A stretch of 64,000 bases of DNA, from positions 868,001 through 932,000 of the forward strand of contig CP060757.1 of assembly GCA_023205875.1 (NCBI GenBank), written 5' to 3'. Source of the DNA: Chloropicon primus (taxonomy: Eukaryota > Chlorophyta > Chloropicophyceae > Chloropicales > Chloropicaceae). The notes under the pieces are model-generated. The model searched no databases, was not told the origin of the DNA, and saw only the letters and a list, made by a program, of their open reading frames with translations. Of the stretch, positions 39,884-50,107 are shown one piece after another. How positions within the stretch are numbered: the stretch's first letter is position 1; every line of letters starts with the position of its first letter. A program made the translations under genes and the position numbers.

Positions 39884-41284
39884 TTATTCCAGAGCGGCCT
39901 TTGCGATTGTGCAAGGCTCGTCAGACAAGAGGGGAAGGTCGTCCTTCACGACGTTTGGCATAATTCCCTTCTTGTTGATGTCGATCTCATTCGGTGTTTG
40001 GTACTTTGCAACAGACACGGCTACTCCCGAACCATCCGAAAGCTTCACCAACGTTTGTATCAACCCTTTCCCGAAAGTCTTCTCCCCGACCAATACTGCT
40101 CTCTTGTTGTCTTGGAGCGCGCCGGCCAGGACTTCAGCGGCGCTCGCGGTGCCTCCGTTCACCAAGACGGTGAGACGCGACGAGGAGTCCTCCGCCGCAT
40201 TCTTGGCTTCATAGTAATCCTTGATTCCCTTGCTGTCTGCTATGTTCACGATGACCCCCTCGTTCATGAAAACCCTCGCCACGTTCACCCCCGCGTTGAA
40301 GGAACCTCCCCCGTTGTTCCTCAGGTCGAGGACGTACTCCTGGATCCCCTTCGATTGCAGCTCCTGCACGGCCTTTCTCACCTCGAGGTCAGTCTCGTCG
40401 CTGAACGAGGAGAGTCTGATGTACCCGGTCGGGCTGTCCAGCGCGCAAAAGTTGGATCCCACGTTCTTTCTGGTCAGAGCATCCCTCTCTAGGTCAAGGG
40501 ACGCCACGTTGTTCTCCTGGTCCCTGACTTTGACGCGCACGACCGTGCCCTTCTCGCCCTTCAGCAAGCTGGCAGCCTCGTAGAGGGACATGCCACTGGT
40601 CGGGCTGCCGTCGATCTCGAGGAGGAGCTCGTTCGACTTGATCCCCGATCTCTCCGCGGGGCTTCCAGCCTGGGAGTTTACAACCAGTATGCCCTCCTCG
40701 CTCTTGTTCTTCGGATAAGCGATCTCGAGGCCAACTCCGCTTACAGAGCCGCCCTTCTTATTCCCGGTGATGAAGGCGTACTTGCTCGGCTCGAGCAGCT
40801 TCGTGTAGGGATCGTCGAGCAGCGACAGGTTGCTCTCTATTGCCGCGTACGTGTCCTTCCTCGTCGTCATGCTGTATTCCTTCAAGGTCTTCTCCTTGAG
40901 CTTGAACCAGTTCTGACTGTTGTACGTGCCATCGTAGTATGCTTGGTAGACCGCCCTCCACGCCTCCAAGTACAGCAAGTTCTCCTCCGTCACAGCGTTC
41001 GCGTACAAGGGAACAGCCGCCACGAGACCCGCGGCGGCCGCGACGACGGCGGGCAGCCGCTTCCGCGCCAAGTCGTCCCTCTCCCCAGGCATCACCCGAG
41101 CAAACATCCAGGCGACCCACTCCCCAAACAAGCCGGAAACCTTCCTCGAACTCCGGGAGCCATCTCTCCGGCTCGCGCTGGTGGCGAAGCTCTCCCTCGG
41201 TACCCCCCGTCGCTTCGATGCCGAAGCCCTTATCGCGTCGGCCCGCGAAGAGCCGCTGCACCTGCAGGAAGGCGCGGCCCTCAT
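39884..41284 (-). CDS. CtpA: Carboxyl-terminal processing protease CtpA (D1 protein processing)
   Basis: Thylakoid-lumen serine protease that removes the C-terminal extension of photosystem II D1. 466 residues from the first ATG; the Arg/Ser-rich N-terminus and hydrophobic KRLPAVVAAAAGLVAAVPLYANA fit a bipartite plastid/lumen presequence. PDZ domain about 175-265 (GVGLEIAYPK, NSQAGSPAERSGIKSNELLL). Protease domain: LDLRNNGGG, then the Ser/Lys dyad with S381 in NGGTASAAEVL, E384 and K406 in FGKG, the same 25-residue spacing as in Scenedesmus D1P. No intron. Strong evidence for an oxygenic plastid. Confidence 0.94.
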   Translation of the reverse strand: MRAAPSCRCSGSSRADAIRASASKRRGVPRESFATSASRRDGSRSSRKVSGLFGEWVAWMFARVMPGERDDLARKRLPAVVAAAAGLVAAVPLYANAVTEENLLYLEAWRAVYQAYYDGTYNSQNWFKLKEKTLKEYSMTTRKDTYAAIESNLSLLDDPYTKLLEPSKYAFITGNKKGGSVSGVGLEIAYPKNKSEEGILVVNSQAGSPAERSGIKSNELLLEIDGSPTSGMSLYEAASLLKGEKGTVVRVKVRDQENNVASLDLERDALTRKNVGSNFCALDSPTGYIRLSSFSDETDLEVRKAVQELQSKGIQEYVLDLRNNGGGSFNAGVNVARVFMNEGVIVNIADSKGIKDYYEAKNAAEDSSSRLTVLVNGGTASAAEVLAGALQDNKRAVLVGEKTFGKGLIQTLVKLSDGSGVAVSVAKYQTPNEIDINKKGIMPNVVKDDLPLLSDEPCTIAKAALE

Positions 41285-41431
41285 GACTGGATCTGCTCTT
41301 GCCCTGACAGCCAAGCATTTTCAAAGATCGTGATCGACAGATGGAGCGAATGGAGTGTGGGGTGGACCAGAAGGCGATCAACAACAAAAATAAAGAGCTG
41401 CTGTTAAGGGGATGCTTGTCGGCTTCACCCT

Positions 41432-44002
41432 TTACCGGAGTATGGACGGCCGCCGGACTTTCTTTCCTTCTCCCACCGCTTTTGTCATCTTGACTTCGGC
41501 CGCGTGCACTTCACTTTCGGCCCTCACTCTCATTTCCCTCTCCTCTCTCAAGAGTTGGACAAGATGCCTCACGATGGACGCGCCGTCAGCTGACGCGACG
41601 TCGATGTTTTCGGCGTTCCCCCGCAGCCACTCGTCGTCCTCGTCGTCTGCTGCTTTGGCATCCCTCAAGTCCCTGACCCCGGACGCGGCCAGCGCGCTGG
41701 CGCTTCCCTCTTCGGCCTCCAGCACAGGTTTGGCGCCACCCCTTCCCGAAGCCTGGGCGCCACCGGCAGGTGCATCGGCGACTTCGACCTCCACTTCTGC
41801 TGGATCGGCGCCAGAATCGGTTCTTTCAGTCGCGGGTTTCGATCGCCTCCCGTAAACCGAACTCAACTTCTTCTCGTCAAAAGAAGTCTTCGACGACAAG
41901 TCGCCCGATTTGGATCTGCTGATCGAGCTCAAAGTGCGCAGGAACCTTCGCCACTTCATCTTGTCCGTGTTTCCGCTGATCGGGTCGAGGCCGCTGCTGT
42001 AAATCCTCGTTTTCGCAACCTTGTCCCACTTCTTCTTGTCCGACGGATACTTCGTCAAGACAGCCTCAACGCTGTCTTTCGTCAGGGTGTAACAATCGCA
42101 AAAAGTCAGACACCTCACGCTTGCCGTCCTCCTCGCCATGTCGCTCATCAGCGCGATCTCACCAAAGTAGTGTCCCTCCCTGAGCCTGCTCACGACTTTA
42201 ATCCCCGTCTCATTCGACAGGTCCTGGTGGTAGACCTCGACGAAGCCATCAACGATGAAGTACATCTCCCGTCCCGTTTCCCCCTCCGTGATGATCTTCT
42301 CGTTGGGCTGGTAGGAGTACATGTCGAGGTGCTGGAGGAGCTCAGCCACGCAGTTTTCGGAAAGGTTCTTGAAGAAAGCGTTCCTGCGTATCATTTTTGA
42401 GTTCAGTGCCAGGACGACCTCGACCTGGAGGTCCCGCGACAGGTCGTGTATGATATCTTGCTCGTCGAAGAACCTCTTCTTGCTGTGCAAGTGCTCGTAG
42501 AACAGGCGGACCTTCCTTCGCAGCACCTTCTCCTGAGGAAGCCTCATGCTGAGGAAGTCGTTTATCATGTCCATCTTCTGCTTGTACAGCGTCTCGGAGC
42601 GATTCAAGTTGAAGATAAGAGTGCACATGTTCGTGATCCCGTAAGCGTAAAGCGAGCTTCCCGCCAGCATAGTCAGCAAACTGTAGACCCTCTCCGTATC
42701 CGTCACAGGCTCAATGGAACTTCCTATCGTACTCATGATCATGATGCTGTGGTAAAGGCTGATGATGTACTTTGTTCTCAGGGGCTGGTAGAACAAGGTG
42801 CCTGGCTGATCCGCACCCGCGAGCTGCATCTCGCTGACCCACGTCACGTTGCCCTCGATCCCTTGGAGGTGCCCGATCATGAACCAAAAGCAAGCGATCC
42901 AGTGGGCCACGAAGGCCACAGCGATGAAGAACTGCAATATTGTGATCACGCTGTAACGCAGATTGAATAAGTCGCGGAAGCGGCTCATGATTCGCGAGAG
43001 CCTGGCCAGGCGTAGAACACGAACAAGCCTAAATGTCTTCAAAATTTTCAGGAGCTTGTTGACTCGGTACCCCGTGTCATTGCCACTGCCCTTGGTGTCC
43101 ATTCCAAAGCCCAGCAGGACAAGGTCGACTGGAAAGGCACTGATGATGTCGATGACGAACCACGTCTTGAAGTAGTGGCGCGCGATATCCTTTGGCTTGG
43201 AGATGACTATCCCAGCACTCTCGATGGCCGTCCTAAAGTTGAGCACGATGTCGCAGAGGAAGATGAAGTCCGTTGTGAGGTCAAAGATCAGGAGCTCCAG
43301 TCCTCCGTCCAAATCGAACCCGAGTCTCAAAGGGACCGCAACTGCGTTGTAAATTATGAGAACCGCCAAGGCCAGGTCCCAGCTCGTGCGAAACGACGAG
43401 TGGGGATTTAGGACGAACCTCTGCTCCGGATCTTTCCCGTGCGTTTTGTGCTTGACATACAGGTCCGGTTCCAAATCCATGCTCGCGCTGCGAGGGCTTG
43501 CCACCATGGACAGCGTGTCCTCGATCGACGCGCGATCATTGTAGTACCTCGTCGATCGAAGGGACAGGTTCGACCTCGGGCTGAACCCGAAGGAGTATGG
43601 CGACTGGAATCCCGACCTTGGAGAGTTCACGCTCCAAGGTGGTGACAGGCCCGCGCCGTAGCCGTGCGAGGGAAAAGGCGTCGGCATGTCATGCACGCCT
43701 CGTCCCATGTGCGCCTTGATAGCGCTTTCAGGCAAGCTCAGAGTTTTTTGTAAGCTATCAGCAGGCGTCGAAGCGCCTTTGAAATTCCTGGGACTCGTCT
43801 GCCGGCTCACCGTGGCCGGACTGTCCCCTCTCCCAAAGATGTCTGCCACATCCGAGCTGCACCTGCGCAAGCTTCGTGCACTCCCCGGGGTGACGAGAGG
43901 CTGTTCGTTCCCGGGACTCGGCACCAGCCTTGGCCTCGGGCTTTGGAGCATTGCCCCAAGCTTTGGATCCGCGCCACCCTTCTCTTTCTCCTCGTCTTTC
44001 AT
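41432..44002 (-). CDS. Six-transmembrane cyclic-nucleotide-binding-domain channel with unusual pore
   Basis: 856 residues, no intron. Disordered Ser/Pro-rich N-terminus (1-190); S1-S6 about 205-475, with an S4 of regularly spaced Arg (RLVRVLRLARLSRIMSRF); pore region YHSIMIMSTIGSS (TIGSS at 425-429); C-linker (LRRKVRLFYEHL); cyclic-nucleotide-binding domain about 525-645 with the phosphate-binding cassette GEIALMSDMARRTASV. The fold is that of HCN/CNG/EAG-like channels, but the selectivity sequence is neither the K+ type GYG/GFG nor the animal CNG type GET, so ion preference cannot be told. The acidic Ala-rich C-terminus is disordered. Confidence 0.88.
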   Translation of the reverse strand: MKDEEKEKGGADPKLGAMLQSPRPRLVPSPGNEQPLVTPGSARSLRRCSSDVADIFGRGDSPATVSRQTSPRNFKGASTPADSLQKTLSLPESAIKAHMGRGVHDMPTPFPSHGYGAGLSPPWSVNSPRSGFQSPYSFGFSPRSNLSLRSTRYYNDRASIEDTLSMVASPRSASMDLEPDLYVKHKTHGKDPEQRFVLNPHSSFRTSWDLALAVLIIYNAVAVPLRLGFDLDGGLELLIFDLTTDFIFLCDIVLNFRTAIESAGIVISKPKDIARHYFKTWFVIDIISAFPVDLVLLGFGMDTKGSGNDTGYRVNKLLKILKTFRLVRVLRLARLSRIMSRFRDLFNLRYSVITILQFFIAVAFVAHWIACFWFMIGHLQGIEGNVTWVSEMQLAGADQPGTLFYQPLRTKYIISLYHSIMIMSTIGSSIEPVTDTERVYSLLTMLAGSSLYAYGITNMCTLIFNLNRSETLYKQKMDMINDFLSMRLPQEKVLRRKVRLFYEHLHSKKRFFDEQDIIHDLSRDLQVEVVLALNSKMIRRNAFFKNLSENCVAELLQHLDMYSYQPNEKIITEGETGREMYFIVDGFVEVYHQDLSNETGIKVVSRLREGHYFGEIALMSDMARRTASVRCLTFCDCYTLTKDSVEAVLTKYPSDKKKWDKVAKTRIYSSGLDPISGNTDKMKWRRFLRTLSSISRSKSGDLSSKTSFDEKKLSSVYGRRSKPATERTDSGADPAEVEVEVADAPAGGAQASGRGGAKPVLEAEEGSASALAASGVRDLRDAKAADDEDDEWLRGNAENIDVASADGASIVRHLVQLLREEREMRVRAESEVHAAEVKMTKAVGEGKKVRRPSILR

Positions 44003-44296
44003 CGTCTAGTCTTATCCAGCGGAACCCAAACAAACCCCTTTTCCTTTTGGTCCAGCCTCAACGAAAACCCCCCCAACGAGAATGTTTCGTCCCAAGCTCA
44101 AGGAAGTCCTTTTCGACGCTGCATCCCCCTCCTCCCTTTCCTCCTCGTCTCCCCCTAACCAACAAAGGCCCCCATCGCCAGACCTTGAGTTCTCTCTCCA
44201 CTGTCCCTTTCCCGCCGCTCGGCGTATCTTGCAGACCAGACGGAGAAGTCCCTTTGTCTCGTGTCTTGTGTTCCTGAAGGGAACGGGAGGGGCAAG
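44003..44296. promoter_or_regulatory. Divergent promoter region, channel / GPR107-like gene
   Basis: About 290 bp, with CT-rich leader-like sequence. No recognised element. Confidence 0.4.
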
Positions 44297-46064
44297 ATGA
44301 AGTCTTTGGGTGGGTGGAAGGCGTGGCTTGTGCTTGTCGTGGTCTTGCAGCACCTCTGCGTCGTCACACATGGCGCCATACACAAGTACAACAAGAAACC
44401 GTTCAGGCCATATCTCGACGCCTTGGTGTACGGTGGTGCGAAGGAGGGGATGAGAGCGACGAGGATCAATCAGAACAGGACGGATGAGATCATAGAGAAG
44501 TGGTCGGAGCACCCAGCTTCGGGAATGTCGAGGCACAGCACGGACGGTCTGTCGTATATTCGGTTCGAGGGCCTCAAGTTCTTACGACCCAAAGAGGTTG
44601 CGGACAAGTACAGGGACAAGAAGCACAAGAACGGGAAGACGGGCTTGGTTCAGATATTGCTGTTCGAGGTCAGGAACCTTTATGACGTCGGCCACGTTAA
44701 TCCCGAGACCAAGGAGCACACCCTTTGCTGCACCAAGAAGCTGTCCCAGGAGATTGGGTGCACGAAGAACTCGCTGATCCTCCAGACAGAGAACGAGAAC
44801 CAAACCTGGCCCAAGCTCTTCGACGTGCACTTCAACGGAGCGAAGGAGACGGTTCACGTGGAGGACATGCTCATCGACGTCGAGGAGACTGGTCTGTACA
44901 ACCTGTGGTTTATCACCTGCCACCCAGATCTCACTGCGTCACAGCTCTGGGTGTCTGGCACGAGCATTTGGAAGAATCCAACGGGCTTCCTGCCCGGGAT
45001 GATGCTCCCCCTCATCCCGCTCTACGGGGTCCTGTCGCTGTGCTACCTGTTCCTTGGTTTTGTGTGGCTCGTGCTTCTCTTCAGGAACTTCAAGGACGTT
45101 ATCATGCTGCAGGTTCAGATCTCTGCCGTGCTCTTGTTGAGCATGTTGGAAACGAGTTTGTGGTATTTTGACTACGTGAACTTCAACAACACGGGATCAA
45201 GGCCAGCCGCAATAACGATGTGGGCGGTCCTCTTCGGAGCCCTCAGGAAAGTGATATCGAAGGTCGTCCTTCTGCTGGTTTGCATGGGGTATGGAGTCGT
45301 GAAGCCCACGCTGGGTCAGGACAAGAGGAAGGTAAGGAGCAAGTGATGTGAGTGATTCGTTTTTTCTTTTCTTTGACACTGACATTTATGTTGTACTCGG
45401 TGGTTCCCCTCCTCCCTGAAAAGATCCTTCTGCTGACGGCAGCCTACTTGGGTGCGACAATACTCTTGGACACGCTATCGAACGTGGGGACCATAGACGA
45501 CATCTCGGACTTCGGAAGAATCACGATTTTGCTTCCAGTTGCCGCTCTCGATGGGGTAATCATCGTCTGGGTTTTCAGCTCGCTGACAAAGATCATCAAC
45601 AAGCTGCAGAATCGCAACCAGGTCGTGAAGCTCACCATGTACAGCAGGCTTTACAAGACGATGGTCCTTGCCGCGGGAGTGTCTCTGGTCTGGATGCTCT
45701 ACGAGATGTACTTCAGGGTAGCGGATGCCGCGAGCATGCAGTGGCAGAGCGAGTGGGTCTCCGCTTGCTTCTGGAAAACCATGACGCTGGCGCTCACTGC
45801 GGTGGTCTGCGTTCTCTGGTCGCCGAGCAAGGTCTCTGCCAGATACGCGTATTCAGAACAGCTGGATGGCAATGGTAAGGCTCCCTCCCTCGACCCCCCC
45901 GCCCGCTCGTCGTTCGCACAAGTGACTCAACTTCCGCTTGCTCTCGTTCTTCTGGTTCAGGCGAGGATAACCTCGAGCTCTGCGAGCGGTCAGCTACCCC
46001 AAAGAACGACGAAACTGTATTTTCTCTCGAAGACGAGGACGAGGAGGCTGGGAAGCTGGAATAG
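44297..46064 (+). CDS. GPR107/GPR108-like (Lung seven-transmembrane) protein
   Basis: Exons 44297-45331, 45424-45874 and 45961-46064 join in frame to 529 residues. A cleavable-looking signal peptide (about 1-26, WLVLVVVLQHLCVVTHG) precedes a lumenal domain with paired Cys (TLCCTKK, EIGCTKN) and YNLWFITCHPD. Then seven membrane segments from about 240 (MLPLIPLYGVLSLCYLFLG, VQISAVLLLSMLETSLWYF) to about 475. The tail is acidic (SLEDEDEEAGKLE). Animal GPR107 and plant CAND-type members work in Golgi and endosome trafficking. Exon 3 is a short spliced tail. TGTAA at 46097-46101. Confidence 0.87.
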
Positions 46065-46096
46065 GAAGGCGTCGTGTATTCTTTGTTGTCTTCGGA

Positions 46097-46101
46097 TGTA
46101 A
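46097..46101 (+). terminator. TGTAA poly(A) signal, GPR107-like gene
   Basis: TGTAA 33 nt after the stop. Confidence 0.5.
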
Positions 46102-46153
46102 TGTATAGAACACTCCAGGTCCCACTGTTTCACCCCGAGCTCTGTCGGTAGCC

Positions 46154-46620
46154 TCAAGGCGACGTCTTCTGCCGCTCTTCGATCCTATCGAACAGCAGTA
46201 GACACACACGCGGGGCGTCAGGTTTGGTTTCGGAGGAGAGAGACGAGGCGGGAAGACGACGGGTTAGTTGTGTCGCGACAACGGGAAGAGAAAATCTCGC
46301 GGCGCGGGTCCTCACCATGCCTGGTCCTTCTCGATCTGGACCTTGCGCTTCGCCTCGTTCTTCGTGTTTCTTTTCAAGATGGTCTCCACGGCCTCTTTGA
46401 ACTGCTTTTCCTTCTCCACCTGGAGTTGCGAAGTGACCGCCAGAAGGTCCATGATAACCTGAACGAGCTGAGACTTGGTCATCTTCTTCAGCGACGCCCT
46501 ATCGACGATCTCCAGCAAGTGCACGATCTCCTCCCAGTCCCTCTTGTCCGGTCCCGTCCCCACCTTCCCCGGGTTCAGGTCACCGGCGGACCCAAGGCTC
46601 CCCAAGCCTTCTCCCACCAT
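46154..46620 (-). CDS. Small coiled-coil protein, unknown
   Basis: The ATG at 46620 opens a 102-residue frame ending at 46312 with TGG TGA. However, GTGAGG at that point is a good donor: an intron 46185-46315 with a CTAAC branch-like motif leads to a 31-nt exon (46154-46184) that adds IEERQKTSP in frame, for 111 residues in all. Either form has a helical core (WEEIVHLLEIVDRASLKKM, QLVQVIMDLL, then a Glu/Lys-rich coiled coil). No family recognised. The upstream start is uncertain; a 5' exon in 46621-47046 is possible. Confidence 0.55.
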
Positions 46621-47046
46621 CTCCAACGCCTCTCAACAACTCCTCGGCTCCGAGAGTGTCGACCCCTCCGGCAGAACTGTCGTCGATCCCCCCAAAGGTC
46701 CCAAAAGATCCCACCTTTGTGGCGCCCTTGCCTTCTCCCTCGACGCCCAACTCGCACGGCCAAACCCACCCCTTTCCACCTCCGCCTGTCTCTCCCTCGT
46801 TCAAAAGCGTCCGTTTCCCCAGCGGAGGAATTGGTAAAATTAGTCCAGCCTGGAGGAGGAGAGAGCCCCAGGAGGAGCTTTGGTTTGACATCGCTTGGAG
46901 GAGGGGACCACCTCGGGCAGGACGAGGGGAGGTTTAACAGAACGGAAGCTTGTCTCACGAGCATTGCAAAGAGCTCTCGCTTGGATTATTTGGCACGGGT
47001 TTCGGGCCTCAGAGGGGGGATTCAGCTGGGCGGCGAGAGTAGCCCC
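46621..47046. other. Divergent intergenic region open in several frames
   Basis: About 425 bp of Gly/Pro-biased sequence open on both strands. The plus frame runs unbroken from 46270 into the channel gene, but the translation is low-complexity and overlaps the minus-strand coiled-coil gene, so I treat it as leader/promoter. Confidence 0.4.
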
Positions 47047-48569
47047 ATGGCGGACGGCAGGGTGGACATAGAAGAGCCGCTCCTCCAGCGGGAGGAGGGG
47101 GGGGACGAGGGGGGGCGCGCGGGGCGCTTGAAGAATGTGGTGGACTTTCGTGGACGCTCGGAGGGAGCTAGCTCGAGCGTCGAATCGACGCCGAAGGAAG
47201 ATCCAACAGACATTGAGATAAAAGAGCAGATACGAGACATGCAGAACAACTTCCTGGTGCGAATGTCTATGACGATGCCGCCGCAGGGGACTGAGGTTGA
47301 TGACATGTCAAGGTCGCCAGGATTCGGGCGAAGGGGGGGGCAGCGGACTGGAAAGAGGAAGTCGGGGCCCGGGTTCGTGTCCCTCTCCTCCTTCAGGGAC
47401 GGGGCACAGTCCGTGCTCGGCCTGACCAAGTCCAGGGGCACGGTCGCTTTGCTGAGCTTCCACGTGATCTTGACTGCGATCTGGGCGACTCTTGGGGCGT
47501 GCTACTACATCTGGCGACTGGTAAGTTGGGCTCCCTTTTGGACCCGGGCGTGGTTTATGCGTGTGCTGACGAGACTCCCTCTCACTTCTTGCTCTCTCTC
47601 TCTCTCTCTCTCTCTTCGCGCCAGGACTGGACTTTCTCCGGTGCCATTTACTTTATTTTTCAGGCGGGTTACGGCGTGGGGTTCGGGGGACCCTTGGAGC
47701 TGAACAAGGGCCCCAACCACGAAATACCTCTGGACGTGCTGTACTTCACCACCATAGTCGTGTGCCTGATCGGCTCTCTGTCCGTGTTCAGCCTCTACGC
47801 CTTCTTCTTCCACGAGTTCCAGTTGCACTCGTTCCAGTCCCACCTCGACAAGGAGAGCAAGAGCGCCTTCGTGGGCGAAAAGAACAAGAAGAAGAAGATG
47901 GCGGCATACCTGAGCAGGTCTTTCCACTGGCTCTGCGGGGGGTGGCTGAACGATCTTTGCGGCTGGCAGCTCCCGGCGGTTGCTTACGCGACTTTGATGA
48001 TGCTACTAGTGATGTTCCTGGGCGTAGGCATCGGGATGGGGTACGAGGACTTGACCTTCCACGAATCGATATACTTCACGATAAGCACCGTCCAGACCTC
48101 TGGCCTCGCAGTCGTGAAGGAGAACCCAAGGTCCTTCATACTGGTCACCCTCCTCGTGGTGGTCGGGGTCCCGACATACGCAGCGTTCTGCAGTCTGCTC
48201 CTGGAGAGGATCACGAGGCCTTACACCACGAGGCTGCGGAAGAAAATGATGAGGCACCGGTTTGCGACCCATGACAACGTCTTCCTGCAGAACATCAGGA
48301 GCAACAGGTCGAATATCAACAACTGGGACGGAAGAGGTGGCGACGACGGAGTGAAGATCTATAACAGCAACATCCTTCCCGTGGATTGCTCCTCCGGTTC
48401 AGGCATGGGCACGAGCACCTCCCAGATGAAGGCAACCTCCACCACCAGGGACGGCTTGAACTGGACCGAGTACCTGGAAGTGGAGCTGATGAGGTTGGGG
48501 ATCCTCGAGATGGAGACCCTGCAGACCGTTTGGGAGAACTTCTGCAACATGAGCATGCAGAACAAGTAG
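47047..48569 (+). CDS. Two-pore (TPK/K2P-like) channel with non-standard selectivity filters
   Basis: Exons 47047-47520 and 47625-48569 join in frame to 472 residues. Acidic N-terminus (EEPLLQREE, possibly a dileucine sorting signal), then TM1 (VALLSFHVILTAIWATLGACYY), pore loop 1 (IYFIFQAGYGVGFGG, filter at 172-179), TM2 (LYFTTIVVCLIGSLSVFSLYAFF), TM3 (YATLMMLLVMFLGVGIGMGY), pore loop 2 (YFTISTVQTSGLAVV, 313-319) and TM4 (FILVTLLVVVGVPTYAAFCSLL). Spacing matches two tandem pore domains, but loop 2 lacks GYG. The 104-nt intron contains CTGAC and (CT)n. TGTAA at 48639-48643. Confidence 0.85.
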
Positions 48570-48638
48570 GACGGGGGACGGGGTAATGGCGCGTGCGGCG
48601 CCCTTAACGACTACTACTACTTACTAGGAAAACTTTAT

Positions 48639-48643
48639 TGTAA
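48639..48643 (+). terminator. TGTAA poly(A) signal, two-pore channel
   Basis: TGTAA 70 nt after the stop. The overlapping sequence on the other strand reads AATAAA, about 85 nt after the eL24 stop. Confidence 0.45.
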
Positions 48644-48721
48644 TATCACAAACAACAAAAGCTCTCTAATAGTTATTCTATCATTTCAGCCCGAAGAAGA
48701 CCCCGAGAGAAGAGTCGTCAT

Positions 48722-49487
48722 TTACTTTCTTCCCTTCTTGAGGGCAGCCTTGGAGGCAGCCTTCTTCTCCTGCTTGACCTTCTTCATCCTTTCCTTAACT
48801 TCACGGAGAGCAGAGTCACGGGCGGCCTGCCTGACCTCTGGCTTCTCAGAACGCTTCTTCTGGATGACCTCAAGGGAGGCTCCGGCTATGGCACGAGAGA
48901 TGGTGGCCTTGTTTCCCCTCTTCTTCCTCTTCGTCGTCTCAGAGGTCAGGTCCTTCTTGTGCTGCTTACGGTAGAGCGAGGTCCATGCAAGCTTTGCTGG
49001 CTTCTTCCTCTGGTTGAAAAGAGTACGGCACTTGGACTTCAAGAAAGTGAAGATCTGGGTGTCCGTACGCACGAACTTGACGGCGCGCCCAGGATAAATT
49101 CTGAGGCCGCTGAAACGGCACGTCTCCGTCCTGCGGTTGGTTGCGACGACAAAAAGAAAGAGGGCGCGAGGGTCAGAAACGAAAAGAAACCAAACTAAAC
49201 AACAAACGCCAAGAAAACCAAAAGAGGTTTCGATTCCCAGTGGAGGTCGACACCGAGAGGAACGGCACCGCGCCCGAGACCGAGCTCCCCCGAAACAAAC
49301 GCCACGAGGGCCTCTTGAGCAGCTCTGAACCCCCCCTCCTCCCACGGGAAGTGTGGGTTTCCGTGACTCCATTTCTCTCGGGCGCCTCGCGGTCTCCCGC
49401 AAACTCGAGCGTCGCTCCGTCCGCGACCCATCTCGCCTCCCTCTCCCCACCCCTCCCCTCCCTTCCAGTCACTTACTTGATCACCAT
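48722..49487 (-). CDS. RPL24: 60S ribosomal protein eL24
   Basis: Exon 1 is only 11 nt (49477-49487, ATG GTG ATC AA) and exon 2 is 48722-49130; joining restores [12 protein letters not shown] and a 139-residue protein of standard length. Family marks: [55 protein letters not shown], and a Lys/Ala-rich tail. The 346-nt intron is the longest in the window and has CTGAC. Divergent from eL30, so the two ribosomal genes may share a promoter. Confidence 0.94.
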
Positions 49488-49840
49488 CGTTGCTCTAGTT
49501 CCGCTCCGACGATCGTAAAACTACCTCCTCTCCTCCCTCTCCTCTCCTCTCTCTCTCTCTGCTCTGGAGCATTTCGTGTGCTAATTCCATCTTGGGGAGG
49601 GAGTTTGGGCCGAGCGCCGCCACCGGAAATATTAAACATTTCCAATTCCTTTTTCCAACCACGGAAAAAATTAACAAGGGATTTCTACACGAGGACCAGC
49701 CGGCCGCCGGAGGAGAGCGAGAGCGAGAGCGCGAGGCGAAGAGGGGAGTCAGTTCAGTGAGGAGAGTGTGCGACGTTGTGGAGGTCGGACTAACCTAAGA
49801 AGCAACAAGTAGGAAGGAGAAATAATAGAGAAAAGACACC
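49488..49840. promoter_or_regulatory. Divergent ribosomal-protein promoter, eL24 / eL30
   Basis: About 350 bp. CT-rich near 49530-49560, AT-rich patch GGAAATATTAAACATTTCC (49624-49642, imperfect palindrome) in the middle, then GA-rich sequence up to the eL30 ATG. No TATA box at an obvious place. Confidence 0.45.
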
Positions 49841-50076
49841 ATGGCCAAGAAGTCGAAGAAGGGACAGGATAACATCAACAGGTGCGTGCCAAGGAGACCG
49901 AGCGCGAGAGATGAGGCGACTCCTCGAACCCAAACCTCCCCTGTGAATCCCAACTCTCTCTGTCAAGATTGGAGGAGCAGGAGGTCGTGTCTTCTTTTTT
50001 GGGGGGGGGTTGGCTGGCGAATCGAGCGTGTCGAGAAAGTCTTGTCTCTGCCTTTTGTACTGACTTTGCGTTTCCT

Positions 50077-50107
<31 letters not shown>

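Noticed and set aside
46270-47703. 477-codon plus-strand ORF starting before the two-pore channel
   Set aside because: Only the part from 47047 is protein-like; upstream it is Ser/Pro/Arg low complexity, overlaps the minus-strand coiled-coil gene, and the end runs through the intron at 47521.
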